A DNA stretch of 64,000 nucleotides from positions 25,854,001 through 25,918,000 of the forward strand of contig NC_091976.1 of the NCBI RefSeq assembly GCF_036711975.1, written 5' to 3'. The translations under genes and the position numbers were made by a program. This DNA is from Onthophagus taurus. Its lineage: Eukaryota > Arthropoda > Insecta > Coleoptera > Scarabaeidae. The notes under the pieces were generated by a model. That model had not been told where the DNA came from, ran no database searches, and was given only the letters and a program-made list of their open reading frames with translations. This document shows positions 32,894 through 45,600 of the stretch, in pieces; position 1 is the first letter of the stretch, and every line of letters starts with the position of its first letter.

Positions 32894-34690
32894 TTAATTA
32901 TTTAATTCAGTGTTCATATCACTGTTCGATAAACTATTTTCTAAGTCCACATCGTTATCGTTAGTTTCTTCAGCGACACCACTTCTCCTACTTTCTTCCT
33001 CGTTCGCCATCCCAGGAAGATAATCTTTCCAACTACGGAAAAGATAACGCGTAAATTTCCTTAATTGTCTAAATTTACAATAAGTTGCACCTTCCGCCGA
33101 TTCTAATTGTTGCGTTTGAATGAGAAACCCTTTTTCCTTGAACGTTTGTTCAAGTTTTTCCCTTTGAAGACTTTTCCTCGATTTTCGTTTTTTATTTCTA
33201 GGCCCTAAATCTTGTAGCGTTATCTGCGGGGGTTGTACTTCCGGTGCTAAAACGAATTCATTTTGAGGTTTAGGTGGTAATTCACTTGGTGATGGTGGGA
33301 ATATTTTTTCACCGCTAACCTGGAGAAAAGCACCTGTACTGGATCCTTGCGTTGAAATTTGTTGTTGAAGAGTTTGTCTTGGAAAAAATTCGTATCCCCT
33401 CATACTTTTATCACCAGTTCCGCTATAATAAGTAAAATTACCACCGGAATCAACCGAAAGCATTTTCTTTTCTTGTAAACTAGGTTTCGCACCACCTGTA
33501 AATTTAAATTTACAAATACTAACTTCAGTAGCTGGATTTGTTTGATTTTCCGCTGGAATTGGGGGGATAAAAATAGCGGATCGTTTTCGTTTCATCGGGG
33601 TTTTATCCGAGGATGTTGATGGCGCGTTTCTTTTAATTTTTTGTTCCTCTTCTTCGTCTTTCCGTTTATTTTCTAGAGTTAATTTTTTTTCGGCGTCATT
33701 GGGAGGTGTTTCCGGTTTATTCGGTAAAGTGTACGAATTCCCCCCCGCTAATTTTTGATAATACATTAATTGTTGTTGTAGAGCCATTGGGTGTATAAAA
33801 ACCCCAGCACTCGGCCAATAAACGTACCCACCAGGAGCTGAATCACCTTTCCCTTCAAAATCGGTGGGAAATTTCATTTCTTTCGAACTCGCCGAACCAG
33901 AACCAGGTGAAGGTGTCTCATGAACAAATTCAACGTCATCATCACTTTGGGGTTCGGATTTAATTTCGGATGATGTCTCGTTGGGTTTTAACCTTATTTT
34001 AAGGTGATTTAAGTCCCTGATGCATAAATTGAGCGGTTCGTCTTGGTTCGGAGGCGTCATTCTTTGTTTTTTGGATTCTTGAGTTAATCTCCTTTCAAGT
34101 AAACTGCTGATGATTTTGTTTTGAACATCTGATCTGTTTACGACTTCGTTAACCTCGGGTTTATCAGCTTTTTTTGGCTCAACCAAATTTTTCGGCGTCC
34201 CAGGATAAATTGTGCCGTAATTTTTATAAATTAAGTGGCAGATATCGGCTTTTTTCGGTTTCCTACCTCTTCGCGGTTTTGAATTATCCAAAGTCATCTC
34301 ACCCATGTAAGGTAAATCTTGATATTTTACTACTTTATTGGTGTTGGTGGCTGAGGGTTTTGAGTATTCGGGAAATTGATTTTGTTCCGATGTGATTTTT
34401 CGTTGAATTTCCGATTGAATCTGCGTGATTCTTTGGAGCCAATTTCTGATGTTTTCGTTCGATTCTTTTGATGAATCATTTAAATCCTCGTCGGATTTCG
34501 GCGATTCGGGAATCATCCTTGGGTCGATGAATCTAAAATGATTTGGAGTTGTTAACACATTTTAGTTATTTCGCGAAATTTTAACTTACTCTGGATTTTT
34601 TTTTAAATTCGCTGGATTGTTGTCTAAAAATGTTATATTGTTGACCGAGGCCAAACTAATGGCATTTTCTTCTATATCTTCTGTCTGCAT
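32894..34690 (-). CDS. Unrecognised nuclear protein with AT-hook-like and PLNLC motifs
   Basis: Two coding exons, 34590-34690 and 32894-34532, join in frame to about 579 residues. The start MQTEDIEENAISLASVNN lies 10 bp after a good acceptor (TTTATTTTAG), so a 5' UTR exon must lie upstream. Features: a coiled-coil-prone N-terminus (WLQRITQIQSEIQRK), KPRRGRKPKK (about 119-128, AT-hook-like) followed by ADICHLIYKNYGTIYPG, DEPLNLC (about 198-204, resembling CtBP-binding PxDLS-type motifs), acidic runs, and KRKR and KKRKSRK basic clusters. A conserved-looking C-terminal block reads CKFRQLRKFTRYLFRSWKDY. No catalytic domain. A DNA-associated transcriptional regulator is likely but inferred. I cannot name the family. 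A poly(A) signal lies at 32616-32621. Confidence 0.85.
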
Positions 34691-35640
34691 TGTCGTCCCT
34701 CCTAAAATAAAAATATCCATTTAATAACAATGATGTGTTTCGCAACCTTGGGGAATTGTTTAAATGGTTAGAAGGATGTAGATCGGACTCAATCTGTTCG
34801 ATTATTGTTATGATACAGTGGGTACGAATACACAATATGGACAATATGGAGGTGTAAATCTACTACGCTTTTTTGCCAATATGGTCAACACCTTAAGAGT
34901 TGTTTCTTTTTATTTATATTTAGACTTTTTATTAAACAATATTTTAACCTGTCGAAAATGTTAATTAATTTATGAACAACGTTGTATTATACTAAATGGA
35001 ATAGTCGTGTTCTTTGGTGGCGTTTCGATACCTGATTACAGATACTGGTTGGAAGCTGTCTTTAAAAGAACTCAACGTGTTGCAGTCGCTATCGGCTATC
35101 GCCACATGCGGAGTTGCATAACAATATTTCATTATACACATTTTCTAACGGCTCTGGCGACTACCGCCGTCAACATCTATATTGAAATCTACCGGAGAGG
35201 TTTTTCCAAAGCGAAGTTGTACGTGGGTAGCAGCGGTGCTAGATTATGGTTTCACAATGACCGTTCTTGGGTCGCTAATTACACCAAAATAATACACAAA
35301 CCATCTGCGAGTTAACACTTACTTAGAAAGTATAATTAATTTTACATTCCAAATAAAAACGTTTCTATTTCGACGATTCAAAATTACTCACTATTTACCC
35401 AATTTTCTGTTCTTCGTATGAATTATGATTTGAACTAGTTTTATTAGGAGAGCAAAAGCTGTTTTGTTCTGGACCGGATGGCCGTGACATATTTTGAATT
35501 GTGCCGCATTATTTTATTGGCGAAAAATGTTTCGAATAAATCATTTGAATCTTTATTTGAAAATATATGTACTTAAGCACGTGTTCCAAAACTTAACAGG
35601 TAGCTTTCGGTAACTTCAATTAACTTTAGTAGCCCACACG
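34691..35640. other. 5' intron or flank of the AT-hook-like gene
   Basis: No repeat family recognised. A 102-codon plus-strand ORF (35007-35315, containing RYWLEAVFKRTQRVAVAIGY) vaguely resembles the QR..LxxxxxYR post-RT region of LINEs but lacks enough signal to call. The rest is AT-rich. Confidence 0.3.
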
Positions 35641-36200
35641 TTCTGGCAAACACCCCGTCTTAAATAAAAGACTTACACGAACCCATGTTTTGAAAAGTAT
35701 TGCGACGTCCAGCGCCACACAACCGCGACGTCAAACTTCTTCCGTCATCGTCGGCACAAAAAACTTGTTGCTACCGGAACTGATTTAAAAATTTTTTTGC
35801 AGATAAGACCTCGTCTCTATGCGTCGGTGGCGTCTTGTCGTAGAGACGTCGTTGTCGTCGTCGTAGTGGCCGGCACGGTATTCCCGTAATAGGCGCGCGG
35901 CGTCGCCTCCGAAATAGACTGGCGTCGCGACGCTCGGCCCGGCCTCTCCGCTTACTTATTCTCAATTTGGCCCTGAGTGTAACTCGAGATTGAACCATAT
36001 TTGGAACTGGCGATCGGCGTCGGGAACGCGCGGTTCGGGAACAGCACCGTTTACCGAAACAGAAAGGAAACGAAAAGACGATGGTAAAGGCGGTGGTGGA
36101 GGCGGCGGAGCACCAAACTGCGAAGGGGGGATTCGGGAATACGAGGAGAACGATGAGTCGCTATCCCGGGTGGAGTAAAATTGAGAAGAGAGAGACAAAA
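35640..36200 (-). promoter_or_regulatory. CpG-rich block, presumed promoter or 5' UTR exon of the AT-hook-like gene
   Basis: Strong CpG and G+C rise against AT-rich surroundings (GTCGTTGTCGTCGTCGTAG, GGCGCGCGGCGTCGCCTCC, GCGTCGGGAACGCGCGGTTC). The coding exon at 34690 has only 10 bp of 5' UTR after its acceptor, so a leader exon is needed upstream; this block is the best candidate. Long ORFs here on both strands (35771-35998, 35962-36243, 35990-36178) come from GC-richness and look non-coding. Confidence 0.5.
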
Positions 36201-36569
36201 TACGCGTAGTATTTTTGGAACTGTAGTAACGGAACAGGTGCAATCTTCTTCATTGATAAGTTTGCTTTTTCGTTGCATCTCGTATGGTCTCTAGTACTTA
36301 TACAATCGTTTAATCATTTAATTTTTCTTACATTTTTTAAACAAAAACTATTTGTTTCAAAGTTAATCTAAATTGAAATTGTTCAAAGAAAATCTAATTC
36401 ATACCATTTTCAATGAATGAGAGAATCTAATAGAGATGCTATTAACTAGTATTTTTGGGGAACAGGTACAATATGTTCCTATACTACAACTTCTCCTCTG
36501 CTTTTAGTGATTTCTGTCAATAACATCAACGATAACCTAAGTTGACAAAAAATACTGACGAAAATAATC

Positions 36570-36891
36570 TCAGGAAACGCGACCAAAAAAAAATCATCTT
36601 TTGGTTTATAAAAGATTTTAACGTGTTCGGTTCACTTTGGAGTTAAAGTTTGTTCTTTGTGAACAATAAAATCTGTTTTTTGACGCTTTTGGAGGTGATT
36701 GAATGCCTATGTTGCTTGAGTTGATTAAATCGCTTTCCATTTGCAAGTAGATTAATTTAATGTTAGATTAATTTTGTTGTTCATTGCCTTGTTTTCTTTT
36801 GTTCAGTAACCCTGCTGAAGGAATAAAAAAGATTCCGAAAGCTTGGAGGCTGTTTTATTGAAATCCTTGAAAAATTGGTCGCGTTTCCTGA
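36570..36891. mobile_element. Short element with 17-bp perfect terminal inverted repeats
   Basis: TCAGGAAACGCGACCAA at 36570-36586 is the exact reverse complement of 36875-36891. The 322-bp body has no ORF. It ends within a few bases of the first unit of the 173-bp satellite. No target duplication is clear (flanks ATAATC and AATTAG). A MITE of unknown superfamily. Confidence 0.75.
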
Positions 36892-36894
36892 AAT

Positions 36895-39560
36895 TAGTTT
36901 TCCTCGTTCTAGTGATATAGCATAAATCACAAAATGTTAAAATTGGACGATGTTTCTTAATAAAATCAGCTATAATGTAAGTACTAAAACTAATGGAGAA
37001 CGATGTTATGAATAAAAAATATTCCTAATGCATCAAGAAATCATAATGCAAAATTGTTTCATATTTATCTATCACCAGTTTCTAGTGATATGGCATAAAT
37101 CACAACATGTCAAAATTGGACGATTTTTCTGAATAAAATCAACTACAACCTAAGTACTAAAACTGGTGGAGAAAGACGTTATGAACAAAAAATTTTCCTA
37201 ATCCATCAAGAAATCATAATCCATAATTATTTCATATTTATCTATCACCAGTTTCTAGTGATATGGCATAAATCACAATATGTCAAAATTGGACGATTTT
37301 TCTTAATAAAATCGACTACATATAACGTAAGTACTAAAAGTGATGGAGAAAAACATTATGAATAAAAAATATTCCTAATCCATCAAGAAATCATAATCTT
37401 TAATTATTTCATATTCATCTATCACCAGCTTCTAGTGATATAGCATAAATCACAAAATGTCAAAATTGGACGATTTTTCTTAACAAAATCAATTACAATC
37501 TAAGTACTAAACCTGATGGAAGAAAACGTTATGAATAAAAAATATTCCTAATCTGTCAAGACATTATAATCCATAATTATTTCATATTTATCTATCACCA
37601 GCTTCTAGTGATATAGCATAAATCTCTAAATGTCAATATTGGACGATTTTTCTGAATAAAATGAACTACAACCTAAGTATTGACACTGGTGGAGAAAGAC
37701 ATTATGAATAAAAAAAAGTTCTAAGGCATCAATAAATCATAATCCATAATTATTTCATATTTATCTATCACTAGCTTCTAGTGATATAGCATAAATCACA
37801 AAATGTCAATATTGGACGATTTTTCTGAATAAAATGAACTACAACCTAAGTATTGACACTGGTGGAGAAAGACATTATGAATAAAAAAAAGTTCTAAGGC
37901 ATCAATAAATCATAATCCATAATTATTTCATATTTATCTATCACTAGCTTCTAGTGATATAGCATAAATCACAAAATGTCAAAATTGGACGATTTCTTTA
38001 ATAAAATCAATTACAACCTAAGTACTAAAATTAATGGAGAAAGACTTTGTGAATAAAAAATATTCCTAATCCATCAAGAAATCATAATCCATAATTATTT
38101 CATATTTATCTATCACTAGCTTCTAGTGATATAACATAAATTCCCAAAATGTCAAATTTGGACGAGTTTTCTAAATAAAATCAACTACAACCTAAGTATT
38201 GAAACTGGTGGAGAAATACGTTAGGAATAAAAAATATTCTTAATCCATCAAAAAATCATAATCCATAATTATTTCATATTTATCTATCACCAGCTTCTAG
38301 TGATATAGCATAAACCACAAAATGTTAAAATTGGACGATTTTTTTTAATAAAGTTAACTACAATCTAAGTACTAAAACTGATGGAGAAAAACATTGTGAA
38401 TAAAAAATATTCCTAATCCATCAACAAATAATAATCCATAATTATTTCATATTTATCTATTACCAGCTTCTAATGATATAACATAAATCCCCAAAATGTC
38501 AAAATTGGACGATTTTTTTAATAAAATTAACTGCAACCTAAGTACTAAAACTGATGGAGAAAGACTTTGTGAATAAAAAATATTCCTAATCCATCAAGAA
38601 ATCATAATCCATAATTATTTCATATTTATCTATCACTAGCTTCTAGTGATATAACATACATTCTCAAAATGTCAAATTTGGACGAGTTTTCTAAATAAAA
38701 TCAACTACAACCTGAGTATTGAAACTGGTGGAGGAAGACGTTATGAATAAAAAAATTCTTAAGGCATCAATAAATCATAATCCATAATTATTTCATATAT
38801 ATATATCACCGGTTTTTAGTGATATAGCATAAATCAGAAACTGCCAATTTTGGACAATTTTTGTCAATAAAATAAACTACATATAACGTAAGTACTAAAA
38901 CTGATGGACAAAAACGTTATGAATAAAAAATATTCCTAATCCATCAAGAAATCATAATCCATAATTATTTCATATTGATCTATCACCGGTTTTTAGTGAT
39001 ATACCATAAATCACAAGCTGCCAATTTTGGACGATTTTTCTTAATAACATCAACTACATATAACGTAAGTACTAAAACTGATTGAGAAAAACGTTATGAA
39101 TAAAAAATATTCCTAATCCATCAGGAAATCATAATCCATAATTATTTCATATTTATCTCTCACCGGTTTTTAGTGATATACCATAAATCACAAACTGCCA
39201 ATTTTGGACAATTTTTCTCAATAAAATAAACTACATATAACGTAAGTACTAAAACTGATGGAGAAAAACGTTATGAATAAAAAATATTCCTAATCCATCA
39301 AGAAATCATAATCCATAATTATTTCATATTAATCTATCACTAGTTTCTAGTGATATAGCATAAATCACAACATGTAGAAATTGGATGATTTTTCTTAATA
39401 AAATCAACTAGATATAACGTAAGAACTAATACTGATGGAGAAATACGATATGAATAAAAAATATTCCTAATCAATCAAGAAATCATAATCCATAATTATT
39501 TCATACTTATCTATCACCAGTTTCTAATGATATAGCATAAATTACAAAATGTCAAAATAG
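36895..39560. repeat. 173-bp satellite, about 15.5 copies
   Basis: TTCTAGTGATATAGCATAAA recurs at about 36910, 37083, 37256, 37433, 37606, 37779, 37952, 38124, 38298, 38470, 38644, 38817, 38994, 39171, 39348 and 39525 (spacings 172-177). Units share ATCATAATCCATAATTATTT, CAAAATTGGACGATTTTTCT and GGAGAAA-ACGTTATGAATA. Units with spacing 177 carry an extra ATAA in CTACATATAACGTAAG. Two neighbouring units (37620-37960) are nearly identical, showing recent exchange. Confidence 0.95.
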
Positions 39561-39599
39561 AACATAGATTGGTTGTTTTTTTACCAGCTGCTATACAAA

Positions 39600-40330
39600 A
39601 GTCGGTGGGATAAGAATATGAAGTTAGATCCATAACCAGACACACTAGCGAAAATGGACATTACAAACCAAGGATCTGAGGAAATGCCAGATATTTCGCT
39701 GCAAGAGAATTTGCTCTAAGAAAGACCAGAAATAATAGAGCCCCGGGAGAAGATTTTGTGGCTATGGACGCAATTAAGATTGGTGGTCCTTGCTTGCTCC
39801 AGAAAATAAGGGGCAAAACCACAATACCGAGTAAATGGTATAACGCTACGACAATACTATTTCACAAAAAAGGAGACACAGCCGACTTGGATAACTATAA
39901 ACCAATAAATCTTCTCAAACAGCTCTACAATCTAGCCCTGGAATATGCATTCATGAAGCTAGACTCGAAGTTGATAATGTCGGTGACATTAAACTAATGC
40001 TGCGTGAGCTGAAGGAAGTATGTGCATCGGTTGGTTTGGAAATCAATATCTAACCAACTCTAAAATAAAATTTATGACCAATCTGGTTTCCAGCGAAAAC
40101 ATTGTGATCGAAGGAAAGGAAATTGAACTAGTGGAAAGTACACCTATCTTGACTATGAAATTAAAATGACAAGAGACAACCAAATCTGAGAACTAAGGAG
40201 GAGAATAATCCTCTCATGGCCAGCATATGATAAACTCAGAGATATGTTTAAGAGCATTTTGAGAGTCTCAAACAGATCCAAAATATAGAAATCTTATTCA
40301 AAATTTAGCCTGTAGATAAGACAGACAATT
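39600..40330 (+). mobile_element. RTE-like LINE fragment, internally deleted
   Basis: The plus-strand frame 39758-39930 reads GGPCLLQKIRGKTTIPSKWY, then FHKKGDTADLDNYKPINLLK, the early RT fingers of RTE-type elements. It jumps to a later part (LMLRELKEVCASVGLEINI-like, LVSSENIVIEGKEIELVES, TYLDYEIKMTRDNQ) with stops and shifts. The RT active-site region is deleted. Confidence 0.7.
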
Positions 40331-42690
40331 TTAACAAATTTTTCTAAGAATCCATTGAGTTCAATTGAATTCAATACATCACGATTTTAGTTATATATTA
40401 ATTACATTGAATTTCAACATCTAATTCTTTCTCGACTATACTACTAGTTAAGTATATTACATGAATGAACTGTCATTTGAAGTGGAATTTATTATAGAGT
40501 AACCCAATCTAAGCAGTCAAAACTGTTATTCTTCGTTTTAAATTAAAATTAGCTTAACACGTGCTTGACACATAAAATACTGAATTGGGTTTCGAAATAA
40601 AATTATAAGGTTGCTCGTTTTCTCAAGTTAATAAAGTAAATAAAAATAAACATTGCGAAGTTGATGTCATCATGAGAATGAAATAAATTATTTAATGTAA
40701 TTGAATGGATCGCGTTTCAAGAAAGGTTTAATTCTGGACTTTGGTTGTATCCGGTCTGGAAGATGGAAGATGACGTTGAAGCGGGCGGCATCTGGAACCC
40801 CTACAGCTAGTAACTACATAGTTCTTTATGCGGGAAAGCCTCTTGTGCGCTCGTTTTAGCCTCGGTACAAGAATAACCGCGCACAAGAAGTGAGGCATAT
40901 GGCATTTGGTAAAAACCGTTAAAAATAGTTTTTAGCAATTCCCGCATTGGAGGCGGCACACAGGATACGATTACCCCGCTTATAAATAGGCGGCCCGAAT
41001 TCGTTTATGCATTTAAATAAACTGCTGTAACTGGGGTTCAATTACGGGGGATTTTCGCAATCCAAACACTATTAAATTTAACGTTAAAAAGATTAGGAAA
41101 TTTCGGTCTATTTACAAAAAAAATCAATGAAACTGGATTTAAAACTTAAATGTCTTTTTGGCAGGATTACTGTTAAATCATTGAATTCTTGCCAAGTGTG
41201 TAAAAACAAGCCCAATTTAACTTAAAATTTTTGATGAAAATTCTGAATAAATAATATAACTTTGTACGAGTTTGTATATAATAAAATGACCATTTTACGT
41301 GATTTATTACAATTTGCGTTGGAAATAATGTAATACAACCTTTCTAAGGTTAAAACGTGGGTGTTTTATTTCTTCTTTCTATTAAGGTATACTTCTTTGT
41401 TAGAGATTAATCAAAAAAATTAATTTAAAAGAAATAATTGATTGAAAATCGTGTTTCCATCGATGGTGGTCGTTAAATAGAAACTTTAAATAGAAAGTTG
41501 TCGTTCGACAAAAGACACGTCAGCGTCCGAAAAGAAAAACATGAACGTTTGAAGCGCCTACACAACGTCTTCTCGAAAAATAAATCGAGGTAAGGCTGAA
41601 AAATAGATAGCCCCAGTATGGGACAATCTCCAGGTTGGTGTCTTCCAGTTTTGGAAAGGCTAGTCACTCAACGTGGGTTTCGGGTCTTGTGAAATAAATT
41701 TGCCGGTCACAACAAATAAATTGGGTACGATCGTATTTTCCATGTACGAACCTTTCAAGACGACACGGTTAATTTTTGGAAACGAAAATGTCAACCTAAC
41801 AACTTATTTATATTATTTTGGCTAACGCTTTTATTATTTACCTATTTTTACTTATTTATCTGCCATAAATGTTACAAAAAAATAATGTTAAAAATAATTT
41901 TTTACTGAAGCTTTAAAAATAAATACTTATTACATTTCCAAGAAAATTTTCTTTAATTTACCTTATTCCAACAATTGTGATCCATTTTGACCGTAATCTC
42001 CGGTCGTGTTTAACTCATGATCTCACTGAATGTACCAAAACATCGTTAGTCACGATTTTTCACGTTTAAAATTGCATTGCGCGCGAAATCATTTTTGGCG
42101 GTTCCATAACGCACTCGAATCGAGACGGTTTTCGCGCCAGAAAACGCACGAAAAATCGTTTGGAAAACGTCCGACGGAACGAAAATCGCGGACGAACCCG
42201 AGAAAACGTCTCCTTTCCGTTGCAAGGTTCAATTTACTGAATTAATCACGTAAATACTTCGGGAACGTGTGGGTTTTCATTCAGGGCGGGATCTGTGGGC
42301 ACACTTTCATTCCACTACGGTGTTGTTTTTGGATTCAATTTTAACAATTACGTTGGGAAACTTTCGATTTTACATTAAAGAAATTTTCTTTTTGTGTTTT
42401 AATTTAAGAAAAAATTGGAAAAATTTGAAATTTTTGAAGCAAAATGATACAAATTTATAAATTGGCAAATTATCAATTTTCAGGTTCTAGTTTTATTCGG
42501 ATATAAAAACGTATATTTCTAAAAATATTTTTCACTTTTTCTTCTTATTACAAGATAAAATTAATGATAACATTTTAGAATTAGAATTTAGTTTGATATC
42601 ATCGTTTTATTAAATAATTTATAGCTGTTTTAGTTACCCAAAATAGTTTCAAACTGCTAAAATTAAACTGAAAATCTTTTCTTGCATATT
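40331..42690. other. Intergenic with two GC-richer islands
   Basis: No repeats or genes recognised. The island at 40740-41000 includes GCTTATAAATAGGCGG (a TATA-box-like core, about 40978-40993). The island at 41990-42260 includes TTTTCGCGCC and TTTTTGGCGG, both close to E2F sites, and CpG-bearing sequence. They could be enhancers or promoters of unseen exons; a 71-codon ORF at 42030-42245 is in the second island but has no family signal. Confidence 0.3.
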
Positions 42691-42699
42691 TTCTGAATA

Positions 42700-45600
42700 A
42701 ATCAAGATTATATATTCATATATTCATACATATCATGAAAGGAAGCTTAAACAATACGGGTTCCAATATCATATGATATAATCTGATCATATATGTTGCC
42801 TCATCGTAGTTAGCTCATAAATATTAGCTTAATATAGTTTATAATTTTTATAATCTGTTTCACCTTGCTTAAGATCATAAACGAAATCTTAATCAATAAG
42901 AATCTTAACGAGCTATGATATGTTATGATATGTTTCAGTGGAATTTCTAAGATATCTATAATTATGTAACCCAAAAGTGTTTGAAATTGACTAAAATACA
43001 AGGATAAATCTTCTTGACGATAACTTTTGAACAAATCAAGATATTTTAATGATCTTTATCTTAAAAGAAAACTTAATCAATACGGATTCCAACATGATAT
43101 GATATGGTTAGATCGCGTTTGTGGAACCATCGTTGATAAATCATTAATATCATCTTAAAATGGTTTAAAATTATATATAATTGCCTCCTTGCCATAACTT
43201 CCTTGCTAACTAATGTATTTGATAGTTTTATATCATAAATAAAATCTTAATCAATATGAATGTTAACGAGGTATGATATGTTTCAGTGGAATTTCGAAGA
43301 TATCTATAATTATGTAACCCAAAAGTGTTTGAAATTGACTAAAATACAAGGATAAATCTTCTTTACGATAATTTTTGAATAAATCAAGATATTTTAGTGA
43401 TCTATATCTTAAAAGAAAACTTAACCAATACAGATTCCAATGTAATATGATATGGTTAAATCGCATTTGTGGAATCATCTTTGATAAGTCATCAATATCA
43501 TCTTAAAATGGTTTAAAATTATACATAATTGTCTCTTTGCCATAACTTCCTTGCTAACTAATGTATTTGATAGTTTTATATCATAAATGAAATCTTAATC
43601 ATTAAGAATTTTAATGAAGTATGATATGTTTTAGTGGAATTTCTAAAATATCTATAATTATGTAACCCAAAAGTGTTTGAAATTGACTAAAATACAAGGA
43701 TAAATCTTCTTGACGATAACTTTTGAACAAATCAAGATATTTTAGTGATCTTTATCTTAAAAGAAAACTTAATCAATACGGATTCCAACATGATATGATA
43801 TGGTTAGATCGCGTTTGTGGAACCATCGTTGATAAATCATTAATATCATCTTAAAATGGTTTAAAATTATATATAATTGCCTCCTTGCCATAACTTCCTT
43901 GCTAACTAATGTATTTGATAGTTTTATATCATAAATAAAATCTTAATCAATATGAATGTTAACGAGGTATGATATGTTTCAGTGGAATTTCGAAGATATC
44001 TATAATTATGTAACCCAAAAGTGTTTGAAATTGACTAAAATACAAGGATAAATCTTCTTGACGATAACTTTTGAACAAATCAAGATATTTTAATGATCTT
44101 TATCTTAAAAGAAAACTTAATCAATACGGATTCCAACATGATATGATATGGTTAGATCGCGTTTGTGGAACCATCGTTGATAAATCATTAATATCATCTT
44201 AAAATGGTTTAAAATTATATATAATTGCCTCCTTGCCATAACTTCCTTGCTAACTAATGTATTTGATAGTTTTATATCATAAATAAAATCTTAATCAATA
44301 TGAATGTTAACGAGGTATGATATGTTTCAGTGGAATTTCGAAGATATCTATAATTATGTAACCCAAAAGTGTTTGAAATTGACTAAAATACAAGGATAAA
44401 TCTTCTTTACGATAATTTTTGAATAAATCAAGATATTTTAGTGATCTATATCTTAAAAGAAAACTTAACCAATACAGATTCCAATGTAATATGATATGGT
44501 TAAATCGCATTTGTGGAATCATCTTTGATAAGTCATCAATATCATCTTAAAATGGTTTAAAATTATACATAATTGTCTCTTTGCCATAACTTCCTTGCTA
44601 ACTAATGTATTTGATAGTTTTATATCATAAATGAAATCTAAATCAATAAGAATTTTAACGAGGTATGATATGTTTCAGTGGAATTTCTAAGATATCTATA
44701 ATTATGTAACCCAAAAGTGTTTGAAATTGACTAAAATACAAGAATAAATCATCCTTGCGATAATTTTTGAACAAATCAAGATATTTTAGTGATCTATATC
44801 TTAAAAGAAAACGTAATCAATACGGATTCCAATGTAATATGATATGGTTAGATCGCACTTGTGGAATCATCGTTGATAAGTCATCAATATCATCTTAAAA
44901 TGGTTTAAAATTATACATAATCGTTTTCTTGTCATAACTTCCTTGCTTATTAATGTATTTGATAGTTTTATATCATAAATGAAATCTTAATCAATAAGAA
45001 TTTTAACGAGGTATGATATGTTTCAGTGGAATTTCTAAGATATCTACAATTATGTAACCCAAAAGTGTTTAAAATTGACTAAAATACAAGGATAAATCTT
45101 CTTTACGATAATTTTTGAATAAATCAAGATATTTTAGTGATCTATATCTTAAAAGAAAACTTAACCAATACAGATTCCAATGTAATATGATATGGTTAAA
45201 TCGCATTTGTGGAATCATCGTTGATAAGTCATCAATATCATCTTAAAATGGCTTAAAATTATACATAATGGTCAACTGGCCATAACTTCCTTGCTAACCA
45301 ATGTATTTGATAGTTTTATATCATAAATGAAATCTAAATCAATAAGAATTTTAACGAGGTATGATATGTTTCAGTGGAATTTCTAAGATATCTATAATTA
45401 TGTAACCCAAAAGTGTTTGAAATTGACTAAAATACAAGAATAAATCATCCTTGCGATAATTTTTGAACAAATCAAGATATTTTAGTGATCTATATCTTAA
45501 AAGAAAACTTAATCAATACGGATTCCAACATAATATGATATGGTTAGATCGCACTTGTGGAATCATCGTTGATAAGTCATCAATATCATCTTAAAATGGT

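Noticed and set aside
35771..36243. Arginine/proline-rich ORFs on both strands
   Set aside because: A by-product of the CpG-rich block; no splice signals or motifs support coding.
43263..44522. Two identical 71-residue proteins
   Set aside because: They lie within the dimeric satellite and recur only because the array is homogenised.
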